Assembly: GCA_012845835.1 (NCBI GenBank)
Contig: JABAKD010000005.1
Span: 4,245,655-4,309,654, forward strand
DNA from: Undaria pinnatifida
Taxonomy: Eukaryota > Sar > Phaeophyceae > Laminariales > Alariaceae
Reading direction: 5' to 3'
Length of the DNA stretch: 64,000 nucleotides
The position numbers were made by a program, and so were the translations under genes. Shown in pieces: positions 1 through 12,069 of the stretch. How positions within the stretch are numbered: position 1 is the stretch's first letter; every line of letters starts with the position of its first letter. The notes beneath the pieces are model-generated. The model saw nothing but the letters and a program-made list of their open reading frames with translations. It ran no database searches and was not told the origin of the DNA.

Positions 1-1436
1 CCTTAAACTACTTTAGTCCGACCATTGTAATATCTAGTTGGTGACTTAAGTCGTGCCGACTAACAGCCGTAGCGAATGCGATTAACTTTCTTTGGGACTT
101 GAGAGTGAACGAACGACGAAAACAGACGACGGTGCGGGCGTTGCCAACAGCCCTTGCCGCGTCATAGAGGCAGCAATGTATTGGCCAGAACGGTTCACAA
201 TCGCAATCTTCGACCGATGAAGACCGCTGCTTGATCGCTGAACACCACTTTGTCTTGCGTTATTGCTCATTCTATACCCAGGCCATTGCATTGCTTATCC
301 AGGATATTGCTTATCCATTGCATTGCGTGTCCAGGATGACATTTTCACATTTTTTCTCAAACATCTGGGTTCGACAACGGTAGGAGATCCTCACGCGAGG
401 AGCTTCACAAAATATTAGGCACACCGGCACCGTAGAATGGGTCAAAAACCGAAAAGCCCGGGGTTCTGGCAGGGAGGGAGGGCGGGGGGAGGGGGGTCGA
501 CATCCATTGCGAGGATATAAAAGACACGTTAAGCACGACGCCCCTCGTACCGTCGCACAGCCACACCATCGCACACCTCGGGGACAGATCACGATCAAGA
601 TCATCCCATCTAGATCACGATCAAGTCACGATCTAGATAGTCTAGATCTTATATCTGTGGTTATGGTATTTTCTGCAGGATCTGTGCAGCACAGATCCAA
701 ACCAGGAAACACGTGCCAGATCATGCAGATCATGCAGCTCCCACCCGACAGCATAATCTATAGGCCATGCAGATCATATTCACCAGGGATCTGTGTGCTT
801 TGCAAGACGCAGACCATGAACAAATATCTGGTCTGTCTGACGTGTAGACTCTTGTATATAGTCCCCGAACAGGGCGGCGGGGTGCGAGATCCATATTGGC
901 GCGCTAGCGGGGGCAACCGCCATATTCGTTAATAAGGAGGATAGCGCATCAATATATTGGGTTTGGTAATTACAGGTCGAGGGTGTCTGTAGAGATGTGG
1001 AGGCCTCAGCGGCCCTCAATACGGCGGTAGACCGCTCAGTTGAGGGACAAGAGGTGAATACGGTTGTCCTTTATCGTATTGCGGGTTTCTGTCGTGCCAG
1101 GCGATTTTGATCGCCTTATGCAGGGGTACCGCTTCCTTCTATAGGGATACCGCCTTGTCACTACCGCCTGGTTCGAGGACCACTAGAATGACACTCTACT
1201 ATTGATAGCCGTTTACTTCCTGTAGCCGGGCCGTAAAGAGCGTAAGCCCGCAACGGCCGTGGGATGTCGACAAGTCGTGGAAACGAATCTTGCGTCAGGC
1301 CCAGAGAGGCCCACAGAATGCGCACTGTGTGGCGAGTGGTTTGGATTTGCATGCACTGAGTCTGTGACGCACATGCAGCGGTAAGGGTAACATCAAATCT
1401 TCCGAGGGTCCTCACCTGGAGGAGCCCTACGAGCTA
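1..1436. other. No gene seen; GATC-rich left edge
   Basis: I see no supported gene here. Between about 590 and 800 the sequence is enriched in short GATC-containing words (repeated ATCACGATCA, AGATCATGCAG, TCTAGATC), giving many small overlapping palindromes. A similar word set recurs near 11040-11220 and 60120-60290, so it may be a diffuse repeat family. The open frames in this stretch are short, overlap on both strands and show no recognisable domain. Confidence 0.5.
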
Positions 1437-1850
1437 CCCAAAAACTGACTTGGGGAGAAAACATTACCGAAAAACTGACTCGGGGACACAACACTAACTA
1501 CCGAAAACACGAAAAAAATCGGGGAGAAAACATCACCGGAAAAATGACTTGGGGAGAACACATTATCCAAAAACTGACTTGGAGGACAAAACATTGCCCA
1601 AAAACTGGCTTGGGGAGAAAACATTAATTTTTGCCGAAAAACTAACTTGGGGAGAAAAATTTACGCAAAAGCTGATTTGGGGAGAAAACTTCACCAAAAA
1701 ACTGACTTGGGGAGAAAACGTTAACCAAAAACTGAACTGGGGAGAAAAAAATTACCCAAAAACTGACTTGGGGCGAAAACGTTACCGAAAAACTGACTTG
1801 GGGAGAAAACATTACCCATTAACTGACTTGGGGAGAAAAGTTGAAAGTGC
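1437..1850. repeat. Minisatellite, unit about 30 bp, about 13 copies
   Basis: Thirteen imperfect tandem copies of a unit close to CAAAAACTGACTTGGGGAGA followed by AAACATTACC. Copies vary from 30 to 35 bp through small indels. Because the period is near a multiple of three, frames stay open on both strands (a Leu-Thr-Trp-Gly-Glu pattern on plus), but there is no start context, no flanking coding sequence, and indels break the frame between copies. I read it as a non-coding minisatellite. Confidence 0.9.
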
Positions 1851-3613
1851 AACCCGGTAAGCATTCCCATGGCCTCGGTAGGTAAGAAAAAACCTACACC
1901 AGCATCACACAAACAGGTATTCCCAATGGTTTTAGGCAGTTCTCGTCGCTTGTCAGAATCAGCGAAAAGTCGGCAAAAAAAAACTCCCGCTATCGTCCAA
2001 AGAGTCATCACGGTACGCTGATCACATGTGCGGGCCCCCACTTATACCTCGGGTGCGCTTGCCCTCGCCAAGACAAAGAGTGCTGCCCCCACACGTGCTG
2101 TCCAAATGGAGCATTGTCGACAAGAGGCCGGGTTCAACCTAACAACTAGATAAAAAAGCGAGGGGAAAATTACGGTGTTTGCGACATTCCAAAAAGCAGT
2201 CGGGTAGAAAAACACACCAACATAAAATACTAATATTGAAACCGACGAACGTAACAACCCAAGGCCACAGCCCAACCCACGAACAAGCAGGTTAGGAGCG
2301 AAAACAAAAAGGGTGCCTACCGGGAGCATTTTGGTCTTGAAAATCCAACTTTTCGCGGATTGAGCTGGTGCTCTCGGGTAATGAAATTCAGTGGTTTCAT
2401 GATTGCTAATGTATGTAGGTTTTCCTACCCATCCAACTTTTGCATCCCCCAAACACCCTGATTAAACATTCTGGCTTCATTGTAGGCCAGACTGGTCACC
2501 CTGCGGAAGAGGACGTTCCAACCTCCTGGGCAATACAGGGTGTTTGAGATCGCCAAGTTCAGTCGGGAGTGGCAAAAAAAACAGGAAACCGTGAAATACC
2601 AAAACCTGATTGAGCGTTGCTCAAAACGAACTTAGCGAGACTGTGTTGGTCTTGGAGCTATCCCAACCAACGAACTTTATTGGTGTTCCTGCTATCAGGG
2701 CTTTGGGTAAACAAGGCCACTGTATGAGAGAGAGTACTTGTCAGTAACCATTACTGTCGTCACTTGATGATACCAAAAAAACCATCTGGTATACATTGTG
2801 AGTTTTTCAAACGAAAGACAGTTATTATAAGTCTGGTTCCGTCGCTTATCGATTTAGCGTGCAGAAGTCTTAGAGGTGTTACGTTTTGGATGTATGATGC
2901 ACAGCAGTTTACAAGCTAATCGTATCCAAAAGCTGGTACATGTAGTACGTACTGGTACATTAAGAGGGACAGTCTTCGATATCCCTCCGGAACCGGTAGC
3001 ATATAAGGCCATAAGTCCATTAAACGTTGCTTAATTAGCACTATAGGCTACATAGGGTCATGTGTTCGTACCCTGGAAATATATGGGTTAATACCGTTGT
3101 TCGAGGGTCTATTTCAAGGGTCCTTTTCTTTTTGTATGCAACGGATTTGAGGGTCCTTGTCTTTGAGCTACGAACGACGCACAGGCGCATCGCCCACATG
3201 TGCTCACTCCTATTTGCCCACCATCAGCTCTCATCTGCTGAGCAAATTAACCATCAATCAACATATCGGCCTGGGGTCGCCAACCCTTTTCTCTTCTTCG
3301 ACGCTCTTCTACAGGCACACGTAACCGTGAGTCTGCGTTAGCCTCTACAAATTACATAGGCTGCGTCTTGATCGGGTCATCCGCAAGCGCGCCTATACAA
3401 GCGTATACCAGCTACGGGCTGACACACGCTACACACCGCCACCTAAGGTTCAATCGTTTTTTTCCATTTTTTCGTGGGTTGGGTTGGTCGTGGGGTACGA
3501 TGTTCGCCACTTTTGGTCTCGGGGTATTTTTGGTTCGTCGCTTCTAAGTATGCTATTACAAAACTTTCGTAGCCAACCAAATTTGGTACCAGGCACCAGG
3601 TATCCCGCAATAC
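1851..3613. other. No gene seen; old repeat remnant
   Basis: No supported gene. The block 2120-2460 resembles, in part, the interior of the family G element at 4780-5000 (shared words around GAAACCGACGAAC and CCCAACCCACGAA) and 3460-3600 (CGTGGGTTGGGTTGG, then CCAACCAAATTTGGTACC). These are probably decayed copies of one family. The 136-codon minus-strand frame across 2042-2452 lies over this repeat and is not supported as a gene. Confidence 0.45.
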
Positions 3614-3873
3614 CTTAACCCCTTTGGGATCTCAGACGCAAACACCGACGAAAACATATGCCAATAACACTAGCAACCGGCCACATGAAGCTAGCTCGAG
3701 GTGGTGGTGCGTGGTGTAGGAGATGTGCGCGAACTGCAACGCAGGAAGCTGCGAGGCAAGCGTGCGGCACGGCGATGCTTGGATTGCCTCAAGATTGTCC
3801 TATGCGTTTGATTAGATCGCGCTCGTCGCTTTTTCTAGGGTTACTAGCTAAACATGGACCCCAAAGGGGTTAA
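3614..3873. mobile_element. MITE-like element with TTAACCCC ends
   Basis: The left end CTTAACCCCTTTGGGATC is mirrored by the right end GACCCCAAAGGGGTTAA, giving terminal inverted repeats of about 15-18 bp around a 260-bp body. The outer 12 bp match the ends of the 91-bp family D elements (9873, 30982, 50719), while the interior differs. I infer a longer non-autonomous relative of family D. No transposase frame is present. Confidence 0.6.
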
Positions 3874-4080
3874 TAGCTACACACACTGATTGGCTCACAA
3901 GGTCACGCTCTTGCTCGGTGTAGGACGGAGTACAGCGCACGGAATCGGCGTTCCCGACGGAGTAGATTTAGATGCATCTATGCAAACGTCAACGTCGTTC
4001 GTTCAATCCTCCCAGAGCGCTGCCTACTACTGCTCGACTGATACGTGGGACCCCCCCCACCCGGAAAAATTGACAATTGA

Positions 4081-4232
4081 AAGCGGCAAGCGCGAGGGCG
4101 TGAGTTGACAAAATTTGATGAATCGACGAGAAAAAAAAAAGTCGGAACGCTGAACCCTCGTATGCGCGGAAAAAACGAAGGCACACGCATGCGGGGTGAA
4201 GGAGAGACACCTGCGACCACAGCTTGTCCAGA
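4081..4232 (+). mobile_element. SINE-1 fragment, 3' part only
   Basis: This matches the body and tail of the tRNA-derived SINE-1 family best seen at 17226: the order AAGCGCGAGGGCGTGAGTT, then GATGAATCGACGAG, then GCTGAACCCT, then CACCTGCGACCACAGCTTGTCCAGAAG is kept. The tRNA-like head is missing, as in 5'-truncated retroposed copies. It is more diverged than the full-length copies, so probably older. Confidence 0.7.
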
Positions 4233-4515
4233 AGGTCACTTAGGGTAGAGCTTCATAGGAGTTGAGCTGCGAAGGAAAAGTGACGATTACACCACCTATA
4301 TTTAGCGGCTTGAACCGTAACGTATTCAAACAAGACAAGGGCCGCAGTAGAAGCGGATCGCGCGACGGACATGAGAGCCTGTTGGGCACCGCTGCAGGTG
4401 TCACTATAGTACGATGTAGTAAAGACCATTTGATGAAACACACCCCAGTCATTCTTCGTTATGACCCAGTCTCCAGCATTTGTGACTAAAACCGACTTCC
4501 GCCACAAGTTAGATA

Positions 4516-4702
4516 CAGCTGTGGTCCCTCCATAGTGCCCGTATGTGCCAGCCAGCAAAACCGGCACAATAGCGGCAACGGGCACTACTCCGCATGCTGA
4601 CACTAACTTATTCGTTGTTCACCTTCGCGCCAAAATATCCTAAGCACACTAAAACGGGCAACCGTCACTACTCAACCGGCACTATAGAAGAGACCGCTAC
4701 TG
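4516..4702. mobile_element. Family F (Tc1/mariner-like) MITE
   Basis: The element starts CAGCTGTGGTCCCTCCATAG and its right end read in reverse starts CAGTAGCGGTCTCTTCTATAG, an imperfect TIR of about 27 bp. It is flanked on both sides by TA, the target duplication expected for the Tc1/mariner superfamily. Length is 187 bp with no coding capacity. It resembles the elements at 32882-33060 and 47752-47951 in its repeated AGTGC-CGG words. Confidence 0.65.
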
Positions 4703-4779
4703 TATTGCACCTACGCCTTTCAAGCAAAACCTGTTATATTATAGCACACACAACGCTCGGCAAACAGAGTGATTGGGGA

Positions 4780-5000
4780 ATACCAAATTTGGTTTAGTCG
4801 GAAAACATATAATAATTGTAGTTAAGAAACCAATGATCGTTAGAACCCAAGGCTAACCCAAATCCACGAAAAAATAGCAAAAACGGGCCAAAAAGGTACT
4901 TCCAACTCCATGTTTCGCGGGTTGGGTTGGCCCTAGCTTATGAGGTTCGTCGGTTTCAACACTAGTATTACATATTTTCCTATTCAACCAAATTTGGTAT
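4780..5000. mobile_element. Family G MITE (ATACCAAATTTGG ends)
   Basis: The left end ATACCAAATTTGGTT continues into TCGGAAAACATATAATA. The right end in reverse complement reads ATACCAAATTTGGTT, then TAGGAAAATATGTAATA, giving about 35 bp of imperfect TIR on a 221-bp body. Each terminus contains the self-palindrome CCAAATTTGG. No transposase frame. A remnant of the family may lie at 3460-3600. Confidence 0.65.
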
Positions 5001-8000
5001 CCCGCTAACACCATAGTCTTTACCCTGATTTCCCTAAAGCCTGAAGCTCCCCTTCTCGATCCACAAGGAGACAAAATAAGCAAGCAGTTTCAATGTATGA
5101 TATGCGGAAGACATGTAATGAGCGTCCACGTGTTGGATGCGTCTCGAATAGGAGTAGGAACGGCGTTCCGTTTGGAAAGGGATGCGCGGTTAATGGTCAA
5201 ATGACTAGGGCAAGCAACAAACCAGGGCCTCGCGACAAGGAAAAACAGTCTAAAAAAGCGACCAACATTTCTTGGACAGTTTTTTTTCGTTTTTTACCTT
5301 CTTTGAAGAACCTTAAAGTGAACGCAGCTCTCAATAAGGGACCCTAGGTCCGGCCCCTTGAAGTGGACCCAATACTCAATAAGGTACTAGGTCCCTCATC
5401 ATGGGCCCATAGACTATCCCCCGGTCAAAAAACGCCACATACACCGCTGCAAAACGACCCATGTTCTCCCGCAGCGCGCCCGATGTGCCAAGTCTGATAA
5501 CGGACGTCGGTATTCGGGACCTCTCCGCCCGGGCGCACGAAGGTCCCCTGATTCCTTTAGAGTCCCAACCCCCCCCCCCTATACAAAATCGAAGTAACTT
5601 GACCGCCAAAAAGGGTTTCCAGTCGTAACGACGTTAAAGGGGGCCACCTACTTCGTGCCAATTGAAAGTTCAACCAACCAGCAGGACTGCGGTTGGTTCT
5701 GGCTACTACTGCTGTTGTTGCGGACAACGTGGCGGCAGGCGTGTGGCGTGTGTCTGTGCACTACGCCTTACCAATTTGCTCATATCACGGTATTACCCAG
5801 GTAATATCTTGGGGGTGTCATACTGATTACTGGTACATATGAGTCACGACACCGCGGGTGTGGTGTCGGACGCACCCCGGCAATAAATTGGGGGGTTGTT
5901 TCGCTGTTTCGGGCCTTTTTTTATCATCTTTCGGGTGGTGTGCTCCGGGGGGGATTATATACCACATGCCACGGGTTATACACCGTAATATACGGTAAGT
6001 ACTACAAGGTAAGGCAGAGAAGGTAGGTGCTCACCTTGCTCACCGGGGGAAGCACTATTCGAACCCTCGAGGGTTCGCACGTCCCTCCCCCGAGTACCAG
6101 ATACTGGTTCAGTCGCCGCTCGATCGATTGATCGTGTATCGCTCGCGGATGATCCCTCCATCGATGTAAGGGGCCTTTTCCCTCCGGCAGATTCCATGTG
6201 GGTACTGATGTATCCACCTGGTGTTTCGTGTGGTGTCAAGCGCGCGTGTGCACGTTTGTGTGTTGTGTGTTGTGGGCGCCACTTGAGAAGTGAGCGGCAG
6301 ATAGGAAGGGGTTTCCATCCTATCTGCCGTGCCTTTATCAAGATAGATTGAGTTGAGAAATTACAGGCAAATATATTGGAAACCCCTTCAAAATGCAATC
6401 AGCAGATCGCAGATACGTCGTAGCGCACGCCGTAACGACCGGACGCAGAGCCCAGACGCATTCTGTGGTGCCCACATGAAACCTCTAGTACCGTAAAGTA
6501 ATGTGCCTTACAAGGATTGAGGGCCCCCCTGCGAGCACTACACGTCCAATGGACCGCCCGCTGGCCGAACGAGCAGGTGGTGCTCGTATAGCAGTGACAC
6601 GAGTGAGCGGTGAGCGCCTTCTTCGCATCACCCTATGCGCAGGAGCAGCCTGCACACAACTCTGTGCATGTCGCGTGGTGTCAATGTGTCAATTTGAGGG
6701 ATTTGAGGTCGGCAGGGACGATTGCGCGGCTCCGCCGAGAGTTTTAGTAGCGTCTTGGCAGAAAAACGCAGGCGGCTGAAAGGCCAGCCTCGGCCAATAT
6801 GACCAACAACATCCGGCACTGAGGTATATCCAGGCCGCTCTTGCACATGTACATCCTTGCGGTTTCATCAGTAGGTCGAGTCTCGTTCTTAAATGAATTA
6901 AAATTAAACTCGAACGATCCCAAACCGCAAGACAGGGGGTTATAAATCTTGCGAGGGGGGCTTTTTGGTTGAAGTTGATCCTGTATCCTGCAAGCAGCAA
7001 GCCAGTTTTCATTGATTGCCCCCCACACCCCACCCTCCCCACACAACGATATCACCTCCCCCTCCGAACGCTCTACATCAATCACCACCCAGCCCTGTAG
7101 GGCACGGACACGAGGTAGATGCGGCTGCGCCACCATAGCTAGGCCGGGAGGGCCCTCTCTCGGCTGTGCTGTGGTGGGCTACTACTACCACAGCAGCTGC
7201 AGCTGCTGTGTCTTCTTCGCGTTTTTCGCCATACACATCCGTGCTCTTGTCTTTGGTTGTGTGTGTCGCCACACGCCCGCCCTTGTTTTACTCATCATGT
7301 ATGTGTCTCGCGTTTTCCGTGTTACAATCGTGCGTAGCCGCGTCCTAGCGGCAGATGGCAACCACGTGTGAAAGGCTGCCGGACAGCAGCACGGGTGAAG
7401 TTCTGTGAGGGTGCGCGCACGTGCGTGCGCACACGGTGGCACTACTCCAAAATGCATCTCGAGGACTGCTCACACACAAGACGAATGCCGTCTGTCCCCC
7501 AGTTTTTAGGACACAACACCCCGATCTACGAAGAAGGCGCATTGATTTCTGCTGTCACAGCAGTTATGCAAGAATGTTGCCGGAAATTTCCGCCAAGAAT
7601 TTTCCCAGAAATTCGTGGTGGGCATACTTACATAGTAGTGATGAAAAAAAAAGGTTTCCAATTACATTGCAGGCATTCTTCCTATCGGACCTGGAAGGCG
7701 TTATACACTCTCGATTTACTCTACAACCACCCTATATTTAAAATTTACTCTACAACCACCCCAACTCTACATCCACCCCCTATAGTCCCAAGTCATATAC
7801 CAAGTTTCCTAACTGCTGTGTGTAGTTTCAGCTGTAGCTGTACCGTAGCTGCTACGTACCTGCTAGCCATACCTCGAACACCTACACTATACAAGGTTCC
7901 CGTGCGGCGTGTTGTTGCACGCTTAAAATCCCGGGGGTGTCGCCCATTTCCAATTCCTCAAACTTACCCTCGTACCTAGTCTAGTTCCACGTGTGTCGTC

Positions 8001-8729
8001 CCCACATCGGGAGTGCGGTGCTAAACGCGGAGAACACAGGCGTCCCTACGACCTATAGCTAGGAGTATCGTAAAAGCTCTTAAAGTCTACTGAAGAGACA
8101 ATTTTAGCAACTGCGCAAGTAATGTGGGCTTTACAGCAAATAGTTTGCGTGATACGACTGAGACGTGATGAAGCTCAGAGAAAAACTTGGTCAAGGGAAG
8201 TGAGGAAAGCTCTCTCTTCTGGAATTATACGCGACAGCTAGTGAAGTTCACAGGAATTCTGATCCGTGTTGAATTTCTTATTTGAGAAAAAGGTGCGTTC
8301 TATACTAGCTTCATTGTAACGGCACTGCAGCCGTCGTCCGCCTTTTCTGCGATGAAAATACGTTGTGCAAGAAACGACCACACATTCGATTCACATTGAG
8401 CAGTACTGCCAGAAGAATCACCAGAAACGCTGTGTGGTAACTGAAAGAAGACATGCTTGCTGATCCCTACGAAGCTAATGGCCACTTGCATCTTACCGTG
8501 CACCTAAGATGCCTTATCGTTCGACTATAGCCGACATCTGCCTGAATGGCTACGACACGTCTAGATTATTTTCTACGACTAGGTATCGAAATCGGGGAAT
8601 ATTTTGATATAGACTACGAGTTCAATGTGGTCGACTAAATTTTCAACCAAACGACAGTGTGGACTATAGTCTAGTATAGTCTAATGTCGGATTTTTTACC
8701 AGACAAAGTTCCACGGGTGGGTTTTGGGG
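5001..8729. other. No gene seen; small palindromes and repeat fragments
   Basis: No supported gene in about 3.7 kb. Recognisable items are a CTCAATAAGG short direct repeat near 5329 and 5375, a family D-like tail near 5610-5637 (GGGTTTCCAGTCGTAA then GTTAAAGGGG), an imperfect hairpin CAGATAGGAAGG/CCATCCTATCTG at 6298-6325, and the perfect palindrome CACAGCAGCTGCAGCTGCTG near 7190. Open frames on both strands at 6500-8000 overlap each other and contain low-complexity runs. No domain is recognisable. Confidence 0.4.
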
Positions 8730-8784
8730 ACGGGGTTAGGGTTAGGGTCAGGGTCAGGGTCTACTGTAAAGCACGGTTAGGGTC
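8730..8784. repeat. Short telomere-like GGGTTA/GGGTCA tract
   Basis: Two GGGTTAG steps are followed by three GGGTCA steps and a further GGTTAGGGTC at 8775. It resembles a degenerate telomeric hexamer, but is only about 30 bp and contains two unit types. It could be an interstitial telomere-like seed or simple-sequence drift. Confidence 0.55.
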
Positions 8785-9470
8785 TAAAGTACTGTTTTGG
8801 GCAGTTTTTGATATTTTCCGTATCATAATACTGGAAGCATACGTACGTGGGCATACATAAACCAATTTCCTCGATTTCCATACTTTATCTTATATAATAA
8901 TCTTATTATAACAATCCAGAATTGTGCTGAAGGCGGCTCTCTTCAGGCGGGCCAAGTTTCCGCCACACGAGAATGTGCTTCAACCGCGTGACGCATGCTA
9001 CGATGTGGGTATGATAGCACAGGTTTTTTTCAGGGCCCTGTATCTCGAGGAGGAGCTCTGTATACCCCACCCAAACACTGTCTTTGTGAGACAATATGAC
9101 AGCGGCACCCAGCGAAAAGTTGCATGGCGTAGCCCTACAGTAGTAGGTATTTGATCAATAGTTTTGTAAGCCACTAAGGTAGGACCCCGTAATGAAAAAC
9201 AGGTTAGTGTAGAGTGCTCTTAATGACCGCACTAAAGTGGAACCCCGGACCACAACGGGTTATTAATAGTGTGGTACTTTTAACAGCCGCGCCAAAGTTG
9301 AACGCCGGGCTAACGCACTAACTTGAGACGACGACTGCTGTACTACTGAACCGACCCCGCCGCGAAGATTCTGGTCGTATTAACGCGGGCGCCAATACAT
9401 GGTGACGCGTTCGCTTTCAAGGGGGGCGTATTGAAAGGCATTGCGCCTGCGTTGACAGGATACATGGCAT
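8785..9470. other. No gene; CACTAAA-type repeat shared with 32.7 kb
   Basis: No supported gene. The segment 9215-9325 (AATGACCGCACTAAAGTGGA, then a C/G-rich GGAACCCCGG word and CTAACGCACTAACTTGAG) resembles 32700-32775 (AATGATCGCACTAAACTGGG, then CACTAACGCGGGACC). Internal repetition of CGCACTAAA/GCGGGA words is seen in both places. It is probably a decayed repeat of unknown class. Confidence 0.4.
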
Positions 9471-9718
9471 GGAGTCGTTCTACGGTAGCCCAACTTTTCT
9501 TTACCGAAATCGCCGATTTCGAAACCAGCTCCCGGCTGTATCTCCTGAAATGCGGTGCCCCCTGCCACCTCGATGTCATCTTTCGATGGCCTTTTGCAAC
9601 CAAGGATATACATGAAGATATTTTCTTCGTAGCATTGTTCCTCGTGTCGAGAAGCCATGAAACGTTCGTGGAAGAAAATCGCTGTTTTTTTGGGGGGGGG
9701 TATCGCAGAATCAGTCCA
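9471..9718. mobile_element. Family E MITE, copy 1
   Basis: The left end GGAGTCGTTCTACGGTAGCC and right end TATCGCAGAATCAGTCC form imperfect inverted ends. The interior shares an ordered series of words with copies at 12582 and 32170: ACCGAAATCGCCGATTTCGAA, ACCAGCTCCCGGC, GCCACCTCGATGTCATC, GTCGAGAAGCCATGAAACGT and a G-run. Length is about 248 bp. Two small frames cross it but are not conserved between copies, so it is non-coding. Confidence 0.7.
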
Positions 9719-9872
9719 TTACTTAAGAAGTCGATATTCTTCCACGTACCGCGCGGTGATGTCACGGTTGCATGCCGACTCGTGCTACGATGGAGGTGGC
9801 ACTTTTAGCGAAAACATGTTTTTCTGAATGACAAGGGCTTATCAATTTTACTTAACATAATGCCCACTTACA
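9719..9872. other. Spacer between repeats
   Basis: A short AT-leaning spacer. Around 9817-9840 (AACATGTTTTTCTGAATGAC) it resembles the interior of family A elements, so it may be a small fragment of one. Confidence 0.3.
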
Positions 9873-9962
9873 CTAACCCCTTCAGAACCCCCAAACCTCT
9901 TTCGATACTAATTCCAAGTAATCTTTCCCAAAAAACGGGTTTCCAGTTGTAAAGGCGTTAAT
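9873..9962. mobile_element. Family D 90-bp element, copy 1
   Basis: Ends CTAACCCCTT and AAAGGCGTTAATCC flank a body that matches the copies at 30982 and 50719: CAGAACCCCCAAACCTC, ATTCCAAGTAATCTT, AAACGGGTTTCCAGTTGTAA. It is more diverged than the other two. The element is too short to encode anything. The inverted ends indicate a very small MITE or a snapback element. Confidence 0.7.
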
Positions 9963-11229
9963 CCATTTCCAACTCCTGAAATTATCCTACTCTAAGTCCA
10001 AGTGTTTTGTCCCCATCTCGGGACTGCGGTGCTAAACGTGCTAAAAGGGTGAATGAAGCACCTCCGGTGTACCGTTTTGCCGTATTTTGCCATTTATTTA
10101 TTATTGTTGAATATCTACGCCATGTAATTGTTTCATCTGGTCGTAATTTTCGTTTTTCTTGAGGGTCGGGGTTTGGGTGGGGTATTGGTCTTCTCCGCCG
10201 AGAAGCCCCCAAAAAGGTATGTGCTACGGTACCCCTATCCTATGTTGTTTGTGACGGGTATATCCACACGTGGGACAGATCAGATCCCTATTGATATAGT
10301 CTATATATACGATCGCTTGGCCACAGCAGTGAGCTGTGTAAGACCCAGATAGATGGGATTTTTATTATTTTCGAGCAAGGCTTGCTTGATTGGGTCGCGA
10401 TCCTTGAGTGACCGAGGGGTGGTGGTGGTGGGGGGGGGGTGGGGGGCTTGGTCAAGACCATGCTACGAGGACCGGCTCCCTTGCTGGTAAGGAAAGCCAA
10501 GCGTCATCGCCGACGTCACTCCTGAGCGCCAGTTGCTACTTGCGTACGTCGGTCACTCCACAAGCCACGTGCGTGACGTGTTGCATACTTGAAGTAGACG
10601 TAAGGACCAAGTTAACACATATCCACTCACATCCAAGACCTAGTACGCTCCTAAAGACCAAACTACCCCTAATGCGAGCGTGCAGCTCTAGTCTATACTG
10701 TGAGCCATTCAGCGCAGGGCGTGGCCCAAGACAGGGTGCTACGGTGCTACCATTGTTATGTTCCCTACATGCCGCACATATTCCGGGGCTCATTATACTG
10801 CCATGCTATATACATGTACGTGGCTATTCCTGGATCACACGACAGTTTCCTGATCATACTACAGATTCCGAATATCACGGCCGATTCCGAATCACACAGC
10901 AGTTGAATAGCGAAAGTCAGACCTTAGTTTACCAGCAGAGATGGACCGTAGGTCTATTGCTCATATCAATAGCCCAAACTGGGTGGTACACCATAATAAC
11001 ACTATCTATGCCTCTCGGGGCAGACAAACATCTACTCAAATGTGATCTTCACGTCTTGTAGATCATGGGACCGAGTGAGAGCCGGATGATCTGACTGATT
11101 TTAGGACATGTTTATTGGGTTGGATCTGTACCAAACATGTGATTCACAGTATATCATAAGGACACAGACATGTAGTATCTGCATGATCTAGATCATTTAC
11201 CGAAATACTATCGACCGATGACGTCGGGT
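9963..11229. other. No gene seen; G-run and GATC-rich repeat
   Basis: No supported gene. A GGTGG/G-run low-complexity stretch sits at 10417-10447. The longest plus frame (10408-11061) begins in that run and has no recognisable domain. From 11040 to 11220 the sequence is rich in GATCATG, GATCTG and CTAGATCAT words, like 590-800. Confidence 0.4.
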
Positions 11230-11337
11230 GTGTGGGGTGGCAAGGGGCACCGTGTTTCAGGAGATACGGCCGTGGGCTGGTTTCAAAACCGGCGATTTCG
11301 TTAAATAAAAGTTGGGGGGGCTACCGCAGAACGGCTC
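11230..11337 (-). mobile_element. Family E MITE, partial inverted copy
   Basis: Read in reverse, this contains the family E left half: TTCTGCGGTAGCCCCCC, then a degenerate AACGAAATCGCCGGTTTTGA, then CCAGCCCACGGCCGTATCTC and a G/C-rich CACGGTGCCCC. The second half of the element is absent. It is a truncated copy. Confidence 0.6.
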
Positions 11338-11896
11338 CAGCCTATCACGGGTGTGGCATGGCCCCCTTCTCTACTAAAAGTTGCTATCGGCGAATGTTTC
11401 GACCAACCCATCGCTCGCGTTTCGTGGCCCGACTCCTTCCTGTAGCTCGCTTTCGGAAATTCATTCAACCAAGCGATGACTGATGTGGTACGGCCAGCAT
11501 CCCTAAACCAGCTTGAGTTTGGGCGCGCATTTAATCACTCCATCGCTGTAGTCGTCTTGCCGACCGATTAGCGGTCACTGGGGCTCGGCGTAGACTGTAA
11601 CGAGCCAATCGAGGGAGTCGCGTGGCCGGCAGCACTGCGGCGGCTGTCTTTTAGCGACAGGTTTGTCCAAGTAGCGGGGGCGGCCGTGTGGCCTGCTTCC
11701 TTGCGGCTACCGGTATTTCGGGAGGAGTTCTTCGAACAAGACGGTGGGTCCGATTGCCCCCCCATCAGCGACTTATTTGGTCACGCGGGTAAATGCTGTA
11801 AAACGTTGGGTGTGGCGCGTGCTTCGATATAGGTAGCACTGTTCGTCTGAAATGTTTCCGAATGACAGGTGTTCTAAACCCAACATCGTCGTGAAT
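11338..11896. other. No gene seen
   Basis: About 560 bp without a supported gene, repeat or RNA. Short minus-strand frames (11568-11765, 11765-11968) have no recognisable features. Confidence 0.35.
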
Positions 11897-12069
11897 AGGC
11901 CATGTTTTCTTTTTGCATGATGATTTTTGTCGTGTACCTAGGCCACGGTATTTTTTATCCGGTTTCATAGCAGTTTTGTTTGTTTTTTCAGATCAGTTTT
12001 CGGCAGAGGTCTTAAGCTCCCAAAATGAGGAACCTAAGAAAAAAACGTTGTGCAGACCAATGCTACGTA
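11897..12069. mobile_element. Family A MITE fragment
   Basis: Shares the ordered interior words of family A: ATGATTTTTGTCGTGTACCTAG, GGCCACGG, ATCCGG, then TTAAGCTCCCAAAATGAGGA and GCAGACCAATGCTACGTATG at its right end. The left TIR is missing. Family A full copies are at 58862, 62142, 57023 and 45141. Confidence 0.5.

Noticed and set aside
1427-2041. Open frames on both strands across the 30-bp minisatellite
   Set aside because: The unit length is near a multiple of three, which keeps frames open; indels between units break any single frame and there is no start or domain.
2042-2452. 136-codon minus frame with hydrophobic stretches
   Set aside because: It lies over a decayed repeat related to family G, and the hydrophobicity comes from T-rich sequence.
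7368-7979. 203-codon plus frame
   Set aside because: Low-complexity Pro/Thr/Ser stretches, no homologous motif, overlapping alternative frames of similar quality.
10408-11061. 217-codon plus frame
   Set aside because: It starts inside a GGTGG/G run, has no recognised motif and runs into GATC-rich repeat sequence.
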